A stretch of 64,000 nt of DNA from Gammaproteobacteria bacterium. Lineage in GTDB: Bacteria; Pseudomonadota; Gammaproteobacteria; Pseudomonadales; Alcanivoracaceae. The notes under the pieces were generated by a model. It made no database searches, was not told the DNA's origin, and worked only from the letters and a program-made list of their open reading frames with translations. Below, piece after piece: positions 57,935 through 64,000 of this stretch. Location: positions 1-64,000 of the forward strand of contig JAGPVL010000007.1 in assembly GCA_018067045.1 (NCBI GenBank), read 5' to 3'. The translations under genes and the position numbers were made by a program. The stretch's first letter is position 1; each line of letters starts with the position of its first letter.

Positions 57935-58785
57935 TGGTTAACTCCCTTTAACTCTTTTTCCACCTGAGATTGCTTACTGAACTGGCGAGTGCGGCGCACA
58001 TGCAATACACCATGAATAAGATCAAAACAACCCGCAAGCTTTAACCGAAACAGCAATGGCGTATCCCGATCAGTCACCTCAGTCCTATGCAGCCAAAAAC
58101 GGTTTGTCGTTGGAAAGTTTACCCCTGGCGCAACAGTCACTGCGGCGACATAACCACTAGCTCTTACGCGGTGCGCTTCTCGCTCCGTAACATCACCGGA
58201 GGGATAGCAAAATATGCCATTGTGGGCCACGCCCGCCGCGGCCATGTCCGCCATACAGCCGGCAATTTCTTCACGACACTGTTCATCCGATACGCGCTGT
58301 AAGTAGGGGTGACTACGCGAATGGGCGCCCACTTCATTACCGGGAAAGCGCAGCCATTCTTTTACCTCTCCCCAGTTCATATGTAGCCGTGCCGATGAAC
58401 CATAGCGCGGATGCTGCTGAGCCCCAGACGCAAACTCTGTAGTCACAAAAACACTGGCCGGCAAGCCGCGCTCTTCCATCATCGGCAGCGCATGAGTGAG
58501 GTTATCCAAATAACCATCATCAAACGTTATGACCACGGTGTTTCTTTTCACTTTGCCGTTAGCCAGTTCCGTCAGGGCTTGCGTTAAAGAAATAACGCGA
58601 TACGATCTAGCTAAAATGTCCATCTGCTGAGAAAAGCGGCCGGGCGAGACCGTTAGTTGATCAAAGTGCGGTAATGAATCAACACGATGAAACATCAAGA
58701 TACGCACTCCAGGGCGCAAATAATTCGCGATCAAAGACACTGGGTAAAATGATAAGGCCACCAGTGTACGCAGCAATCCCTTCAT
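57931..58785 (-). CDS. Polysaccharide deacetylase (CE4/NodB domain)
   Basis: A 284-residue carbohydrate esterase family 4 protein. The metal and catalytic motifs are present: VVITFDDGYLDN (motif 1, base Asp and metal Asp), GAHSRSHPYLQ (motif 2, two His) and FCYPSGDV (motif 3). An N-terminal hydrophobic segment (about 6-24) may anchor it. It probably removes N-acetyl groups from the exopolymer or its precursor. It sits 24 bases after a GT4 gene and overlaps the next one. Confidence 0.92.
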   Translation of the reverse strand: MKGLLRTLVALSFYPVSLIANYLRPGVRILMFHRVDSLPHFDQLTVSPGRFSQQMDILARSYRVISLTQALTELANGKVKRNTVVITFDDGYLDNLTHALPMMEERGLPASVFVTTEFASGAQQHPRYGSSARLHMNWGEVKEWLRFPGNEVGAHSRSHPYLQRVSDEQCREEIAGCMADMAAAGVAHNGIFCYPSGDVTEREAHRVRASGYVAAVTVAPGVNFPTTNRFWLHRTEVTDRDTPLLFRLKLAGCFDLIHGVLHVRRTRQFSKQSQVEKELKGVNH

Positions 58786-58809
58786 AATATTACCTTCACA
58801 AGGAGACCT

Positions 58810-59940
58810 TCATAACAACTCTTCCTGCCTGCCATCCACGACCTCTACCTCTCGATACAACGCCTCGTAGCAAGCGCTCAACTCTTTAGCACTATATTTC
58901 TCTTCAACCCTTTTTCGCGCCGATGTTCCCATTGCGTGGCGCATCTCAGGATCCATCAGTACGGTTTTCAGCGCCTCTGTTAGCGCTGCGGAATTTTTCG
59001 AGGGAACAACCAAGCCATCTAAACCATCACGCAAGACATCGCCAATTCCACCCACATCATGCGCCACCACGACGCGTGCCAACGCCATCGCCTCGAGAAG
59101 CGCCATCGGCAAACCTTCCCACTGAGACGGGATAACCAGTACATCGATCGCCGCCAATAGCTGAGGCACATCGCGCCGAAAGCCTGCAAAAAACACGTCA
59201 TCGCTCAACTGCAATGCATTGACCTGACTATGCAAAGCCTCTTTATCAGGTCCATCGCCAATAAATAGACAACACACTTTCACATGGTTATCGCGCAGTT
59301 GACGCAAACAGTTTAGTAGGTAGCCCTGTCCTTTGACCGGTTCCAGGCGACCAAGCACCGCCATAACAGGAACATTCGCTGGAATAGAAAATTCAGTTTG
59401 TATATTGATTGGCGCTACGTTTTGAAAACGCTCTAGGTCAACGGCATTGGCTAGTGTGACGACTTTATCCACTGCAATGCTATCCACTCGAACAAGTTTC
59501 TCTGCAACCTGTTGCGTACAAGCAATCAGCCGAGTCGTGATATGAGCCAATGCGCGATCGACCCTACGATGCACGCTTCCTTGCCATGCATTAACGCTAT
59601 GCACTGTCGAAAATATTCCCGGCACTCTTGCTAACTTCGCTGCAATTCGTCCCCAAGTATCCGCAGTGAATAAGTGCGTATGGACAATGGTCGGCCGCTC
59701 TCTCCGTAGCCAGCGCCAAAGCCTAAAAAGCATTAGAAGATCGACACCCGGCTTCTTACCTAAGATATGAATCGGCACGCCCATCGCACGAATCACTGAT
59801 TCAAACTCGCCCCCCTCAACCAAACATAAAACCTGGTACCGAAAATCATCACTGCGATAACACAGCAGTTCACACAGTAAACGTTCAGCACCATCCGGGG
59901 GTAAGCGATCAATAATATGAACGACCAAAGGCTTACTCAT
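58810..59940 (-). CDS. GT4-family glycosyltransferase
   Basis: A 376-residue GT-B enzyme. N-terminal domain: VVHIIDRLPPDGAERLLCEL; donor domain: VLGRLEPVKGQGYLLNCL, FIGDGPDKEALH and the E-x7-E region SQWEGLPMALLEAMALARVVV. I chose the ATG at 59940, eight bases inside the end of the polymerase gene; the frame is open to 59958. Specificity is unknown. Confidence 0.92.
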   Translation of the reverse strand: MSKPLVVHIIDRLPPDGAERLLCELLCYRSDDFRYQVLCLVEGGEFESVIRAMGVPIHILGKKPGVDLLMLFRLWRWLRRERPTIVHTHLFTADTWGRIAAKLARVPGIFSTVHSVNAWQGSVHRRVDRALAHITTRLIACTQQVAEKLVRVDSIAVDKVVTLANAVDLERFQNVAPINIQTEFSIPANVPVMAVLGRLEPVKGQGYLLNCLRQLRDNHVKVCCLFIGDGPDKEALHSQVNALQLSDDVFFAGFRRDVPQLLAAIDVLVIPSQWEGLPMALLEAMALARVVVAHDVGGIGDVLRDGLDGLVVPSKNSAALTEALKTVLMDPEMRHAMGTSARKRVEEKYSAKELSACYEALYREVEVVDGRQEELL

Positions 59941-61447
59941 GCGTACCTCGGCGCACATGACCAGCTACTGTAGGCTTTCTAATCACTCTTCCGCTCTTTA
60001 ACTCAGCAAAGAGATGGCCCAATATGGCGAGGTATACCCACACGTAAACGCATACTTCAATGTTCACCATGCGTGAGCCAAACATATTGATTACCACAAC
60101 TGCCCCCGCCATACCGGCTCCGCCAAGCCCCAAGCTTTTCGCAAAGCCGTCCTCTGCTTTACGCCAAACCACATAGCCAAAACCGAACAAGCATGCAAGA
60201 CAAGATAGAAACGCAATTAACGCAGGGATACCCATCTGGGAACACACGAAGAGAAACATGTTATGGGTATCAGACTCTAGGACATCAATCGCCGTATAGC
60301 GCCCCTTAAAATATTGGAAGCTCTTAAACCCCTTACCAAGGATGGGACTTTCCGCCGTAATCTCCAACGCGGCGTCCCACAAAATGAGCCGTGTTTGAGA
60401 GCTTGCATCGACCTGTGCAGAATGACTTCCCTGCACCGTCGTTTGCGCCATACGATCCCGTAACGAATCGGGAATGAGTCCTGGCAGCGCCGCAAACAGA
60501 ACCATCACCGCAACGACAGCCAGAAAGACATAACGCAAACCTCGGAACCAGGTAATGGCCGCGAGCGCCGCACCAAACGCCAAATAGGCACCACGTGAGA
60601 AGGTGGCCAGCAAAACCTTAACCAAAACACCAAGCCATGGCAGCAATATCCACCGCTTCACCTCAAAAGGCTTGTACGCCAATATCGATGCGATAATGCA
60701 GCCGGCATAGACTAGAAATGCCCCAAAGTCATTGGGCTGTTCCTGCGGCCCAATAACACGACTTTTTTCCATGGAATCGAGCCCCTGCTTTTCCAGCATT
60801 TCTTTCACACCAAACATCAGCACGACCAAGGAGCCAAGCAACAGATAGACCGCGATACGACGCGCCATGCGCCCATCGACAATAAGATTGAGCACAGCAA
60901 AATAAACGATGAACTGATCGATCCACGCCTTGTACTCAAGAAATACATCAGAAATTAGGTAGGAGAGCCCTATGTAGAAAACAACAGTAAGCCCCGACAA
61001 GGCACTTAATACGCCCCACATCATCATCGGGCGCGTACCAGGTATCGACCGAAAAAAAGGCTGCTTTCGTTTGGCCGCATGCACAGCCCAAAAGAAAACC
61101 AACATTAATAAAACAATATTTGTTCCGTTAATCCCTGGAACAATCGCAGCAGGAAAAATTCTAGCGAGCGGAATATAGATCAATGAAACGGCGAGCAATG
61201 TTTCAGGGCTGCGAAATGAACGAATGACAAGCAGAAGGCCGATGAATCCGCCGCCACCATATAGCAATGGCTTGGGCACGCCGCCATCCCAAAATAACGT
61301 TGGCAATAAAAAAAGCACGGGCCAAATCAGGAACCTTAATGTGTACTTTATTTCGTCGATATCAAGCAACGAAGTACCATCAGGAACCTCAGGTAGCGGC
61401 TCATGTGGCCGTTTCAATCTAACCCCGGAAGAAGCGATAGAGCTCAT
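59933..61447 (-). CDS. O-antigen ligase/polymerase-like (Wzy/WaaL family) membrane protein
   Basis: A 504-residue protein with about ten to twelve transmembrane segments and the large periplasmic loop of the Wzy_C family (about residues 285-400: TFSRGAYLAFGAALAAI, SSQTRLILWDAALEI, ESPILGKGFKSFQYFK, DTHNMFLFVCSQMG). It most likely polymerises lipid-linked oligosaccharide units of the exopolymer. It overlaps the adjacent deacetylase gene by 29 bases. Confidence 0.9.
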   Translation of the reverse strand: MSSIASSGVRLKRPHEPLPEVPDGTSLLDIDEIKYTLRFLIWPVLFLLPTLFWDGGVPKPLLYGGGGFIGLLLVIRSFRSPETLLAVSLIYIPLARIFPAAIVPGINGTNIVLLMLVFFWAVHAAKRKQPFFRSIPGTRPMMMWGVLSALSGLTVVFYIGLSYLISDVFLEYKAWIDQFIVYFAVLNLIVDGRMARRIAVYLLLGSLVVLMFGVKEMLEKQGLDSMEKSRVIGPQEQPNDFGAFLVYAGCIIASILAYKPFEVKRWILLPWLGVLVKVLLATFSRGAYLAFGAALAAITWFRGLRYVFLAVVAVMVLFAALPGLIPDSLRDRMAQTTVQGSHSAQVDASSQTRLILWDAALEITAESPILGKGFKSFQYFKGRYTAIDVLESDTHNMFLFVCSQMGIPALIAFLSCLACLFGFGYVVWRKAEDGFAKSLGLGGAGMAGAVVVINMFGSRMVNIEVCVYVWVYLAILGHLFAELKSGRVIRKPTVAGHVRRGTHE

Positions 61448-62132
61448 GATACCCCCGGTTACCTAACACGCTTTTTACTATTCGTTTGATCAAATAGCTC
61501 AGCTTCATCTTGACCCAAAGCGGCCTATCACCACTGACAACACGGGCAAGCCACAGCACCGAACTGTCTGCGCGCACCGCAACACGAGGGCGACAAAACT
61601 CATTACCCTGCACTCGCCCTGGAACTGACGTATAGCACACCTCGTAACCCGCCGCCTGCGCCAAGCGTAGCTCCCTACGGCCATATCGGCCTCCAGGAAA
61701 TGACATTGAGCGAACCTTTGTATTTAATCGGCGCTCAATAATACTCTTCGACTCCACCAACTCATTACGGCACGTGACCTCATCTAGGTCCGGCAGAAAT
61801 TGATGGGTAAGACCATGTGCGCCGATCTCGTGCCCCGCAGCGCTCAGCGCAGACAAGCCTTCCCAGTCACAATAGCCTGGCGTACCAATCAAACGAGGCG
61901 TCACAAAAAACAGGGCTTTTACAGAAAACTTTTCCAATATGGGAAGAGCCTCCAGATACCAACCCGCATCACCATCATCAAAGGTAATAAGCACCTTGTA
62001 GTCAGAAAATAGCGCAAGATGATCTGCCAAACGCGTAGTGTCGACGGCATAGGGATGATCCTCTTGCGGGATTGAATCCAAATGATGGGAATCACCGACA
62101 ATAGCGTGATACATCAACACAACCCTATTCAT
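61419..62132 (-). CDS. Polysaccharide deacetylase (CE4/NodB domain)
   Basis: A 237-residue CE4-type protein. Motif 1 is VLITFDDGDAGW, motif 2 IGAHGLTHQFL, motif 3 SFPGGRYGRRE. No signal peptide is seen, so it may act on a cytosolic or membrane-bound intermediate. I chose the ATG at 62132, which overlaps the GT2 stop by four bases (ATGA). The C-terminal 40 residues are basic and helical. Confidence 0.9.
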   Translation of the reverse strand: MNRVVLMYHAIVGDSHHLDSIPQEDHPYAVDTTRLADHLALFSDYKVLITFDDGDAGWYLEALPILEKFSVKALFFVTPRLIGTPGYCDWEGLSALSAAGHEIGAHGLTHQFLPDLDEVTCRNELVESKSIIERRLNTKVRSMSFPGGRYGRRELRLAQAAGYEVCYTSVPGRVQGNEFCRPRVAVRADSSVLWLARVVSGDRPLWVKMKLSYLIKRIVKSVLGNRGYHELYRFFRG

Positions 62133-63271
62133 GCGGTCCGCTCCCAACGTGCATCGACAACGCCGAAATAAAACTTGTAGGCACCCATAACCGCAGCAAC
62201 GTTCAACTCAACAAATAATCTTGCTATCGCCGCGAGGCCGCGCTTGCAGCCAACCCAGCCTCGTACGTTCCCCACTGCTAGGAAATAGAACGCTACCTGT
62301 GCAAACCAGAGCCACATGTAAAGACCGTAAAAATTAAACAGTGGAGCAACAAGCAAGGCAACAAGACAATACGGCACAATAAGACGCAGCACCTTGTGAG
62401 AAATAAACTGCCACCATATTGGGTTAATCAACGGTACAAACAACCACGCATTACGCGAAAAAGCTTGGTAGTTTCCGGCGAGCGTGCGAATCTTCCGAGC
62501 CTTCTCTTTCTCTATATTTTCTGATGGATAATCAAAAACCCGTGCCCCGCCATCAAAAATAATTCGCTCACCTGCGCGCAATGCGGACAGCGGCATTTCA
62601 AAGTCATCAAGCAATGAATCATCCGCCAACGGCCTGACATACTCTTTCTTAATGAGATACAGCGCACCAGTTACACCTGGAACAGATCCATAGCGACTCT
62701 CTGCCTGCCGAATGATTTTTTCATAACGCCAGTACAACCCGATATTCGCTTCATCCTTATTCTCATCTAGAAACACCAGCTCCCCACTCACAGCACCAAC
62801 CTTCTGCGAACAGCCCTCTCCATAACTCAGCATAGAAGTGACTAGCGATCTCAGAGCATCTTGATCTACCATCTGTCGCGCATCGGTAAACAGTACAAGC
62901 TCATGCCGCGCCACGACCATTGCCGCATTCAATGCAGCAGGCTTGCCGCTCCGAGCCGGTAAAATGACAACATCCACGCCGGAAGCGGCACAGCGTCGTA
63001 TCACCTCTGCGGTATCGTCTTCCTCGCCATCAGAGACAAAAACAATCTGTACGTCTCCCGCATAATTAAGCGCTTTTAACGTAGCGAGCTTTGGGTGGAC
63101 ACGGCCACTCTCATTGCAAAACGGCACGATAATCGTCACCGCCGGCCAATCGCGTAGTTCAACTTGTGTAGACAGCTCACGCGTCTTCGACAGAACTAGG
63201 ATCGCTAATGGATAACCTATATAGGTGTAAACTACCAAAAAAAATGCAGCCCAAAATATGACGATCATCAT
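62129..63271 (-). CDS. GT2-family membrane glycosyltransferase
   Basis: A 380-residue processive-type GT2 enzyme. An N-terminal transmembrane helix (about 3-20) precedes the GT-A domain (VTIIVPFCNESGRVH, IVFVSDGEEDDTAEV, ARSGKPAALNAAM, LFTDARQMVDQDAL, and a D-D-F-E acceptor-site motif), followed by three or four C-terminal membrane helices. It resembles poly-GlcNAc/cellulose-synthase-type enzymes without the full QxxRW hallmark being evident. It overlaps both neighbours by four bases. Confidence 0.91.
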   Translation of the reverse strand: MMIVIFWAAFFLVVYTYIGYPLAILVLSKTRELSTQVELRDWPAVTIIVPFCNESGRVHPKLATLKALNYAGDVQIVFVSDGEEDDTAEVIRRCAASGVDVVILPARSGKPAALNAAMVVARHELVLFTDARQMVDQDALRSLVTSMLSYGEGCSQKVGAVSGELVFLDENKDEANIGLYWRYEKIIRQAESRYGSVPGVTGALYLIKKEYVRPLADDSLLDDFEMPLSALRAGERIIFDGGARVFDYPSENIEKEKARKIRTLAGNYQAFSRNAWLFVPLINPIWWQFISHKVLRLIVPYCLVALLVAPLFNFYGLYMWLWFAQVAFYFLAVGNVRGWVGCKRGLAAIARLFVELNVAAVMGAYKFYFGVVDARWERTA

Positions 63272-64000
63272 CTTTCCCCGAATTGCTTACGCAACTCAGA
63301 TAGACCACAAAATTTCACGCCCAGCCCGGAACACCAATCAAGCACCTCGACCATATCGTCAACAAAGCGCATCACATCCTGATCCGATTGTGGATACGGC
63401 GTTGCCTTCGGAATAATTTCCATTGAATGAAACATCATATTCAATACAACAACTCGCTGAGAACGATTTTTGCGAAGCTGATAATTGATGATGCTTTTCA
63501 TCTGATCAACCGACGAGAACCACGGCCGAAACCAACGAGGGCCTCTTAACCAACGTGGCTTCATCGTAACCGGCACTTCTAAAATGGGACGCTCCTGCCC
63601 CGGCTGAATAATCGTACCCGGCGAGCAAAAGAATGGCTGCTCTGGAGCGCCTCGAAAATCCACTCTAGCATTGGGTTCTTCCCATGCGATATGGGGAGTC
63701 ACACTTGTGTCAACGAGGTACCCCAAGCGCTCCAACGCATCAATAGAATGCTCACTTGCGCCGTAGCGCCCCGCACGAAAGCTTGTCGCCTTATAGTGAA
63801 AGCGCTGCTCGAACAAAGCGCTCAAATTAGACAGCTTTTGATACTCAATATTCGGCGGATAACTACACTGGAAATCAGGACTATCAACGCCAGCGTAATC
63901 AATAAATTTCTTCTGTGGTTCGATAAAAGCAGCATGCAAGTGCGTTCCGTACTCGTATTGCCCTTGCAACGCCCGCAATGCCTCAACTGACTCAGCATCC
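63268..64000 (-). CDS. Polysaccharide deacetylase-like protein, N-terminus outside window
   Basis: The frame is open to the right edge, so at least 244 codons are visible and the start lies beyond 64000. A TTG at 63978 could be read as a start, but the upstream codons continue the family-like sequence (DAESVEALRALQGQYEYGTH). YGTHLHAAF and SFRAGRYGAS resemble CE4 motifs 2 and 3, and VLNMMFHSMEIIP resembles the last motif. Motif 1 would be upstream, so activity cannot be judged. It overlaps the GT2 gene by four bases. Confidence 0.8.
   Translation of the reverse strand, partial: DAESVEALRALQGQYEYGTHLHAAFIEPQKKFIDYAGVDSPDFQCSYPPNIEYQKLSNLSALFEQRFHYKATSFRAGRYGASEHSIDALERLGYLVDTSVTPHIAWEEPNARVDFRGAPEQPFFCSPGTIIQPGQERPILEVPVTMKPRWLRGPRWFRPWFSSVDQMKSIINYQLRKNRSQRVVVLNMMFHSMEIIPKATPYPQSDQDVMRFVDDMVEVLDWCSGLGVKFCGLSELRKQFGER

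Overview
The window is a stretch of bacterial chromosome that reads as a gammaproteobacterium. The evidence is the set of conserved gene neighbourhoods, which match the order known from Escherichia and Pseudomonas: ffh | ypjD-corB; purL | mltF, tadA; guaB-guaA | xseA; and ndk...rlmN-pilW-rodZ-ispG-hisS-yfgM-bamB-der. Type IV pilus assembly (pilW), a TonB-dependent receptor, REP-like repeats and an exopolysaccharide operon fit a free-living, probably aquatic species. I cannot place the genus; a Cellvibrionales-like lineage is only a guess.

Layout. 1-1.1 kb: the end of an IS110-type element, a small hypothetical membrane protein and a lone cobU. 1.1-11.2 kb: ffh, ypjD, corB, a patatin-like phospholipase, two Nudix hydrolases, a gamma carbonic anhydrase and small conserved genes, punctuated by three tandem arrays of about 92-96 bp palindromic (REP/BIME-like) units. 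11.2-22.8 kb: purL, mltF, tadA, a CHASE2-Ser/Thr protein kinase, purT, TM2 and DoxX membrane proteins. 22.9-27.3 kb: a large secreted P-domain protein with a strong CRP-type site upstream, next to a two-component system. 27.5-32.2 kb: guaA, guaB and xseA. 32.2-37.3 kb: a three-gene operon of TonB-dependent receptor, periplasmic binding protein and hybrid histidine kinase. 37.4-46.6 kb: the der-to-ndk housekeeping block. 46.9-53.0 kb: a complete sufBCDSATE iron-sulfur operon. 53.2-64.0 kb: two paralogous secreted propeller-like proteins and a tightly overlapping exopolysaccharide operon (one GT2, two GT4, three CE4-type deacetylases, an O-antigen-ligase-like polymerase and a YdcF-family protein) that runs off the right edge.

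How the genes work together. Four purine genes (purL, purT, guaB, guaA) cover parts of de novo IMP and GMP synthesis. BamB, MltF, RodZ and PilW serve the envelope. The suf operon lies where Pseudomonas-type genomes carry isc next to ndk, and its promoter holds a near-consensus IscR type-1 site although no iscR is in the window. The most unusual parts are the receptor/binding-protein/hybrid-kinase operon, the paralogous propeller-like pair at the exopolysaccharide locus, the N-terminal CHASE2 kinase architecture and the tandem REP arrays whose period is constant within each array but differs between arrays.
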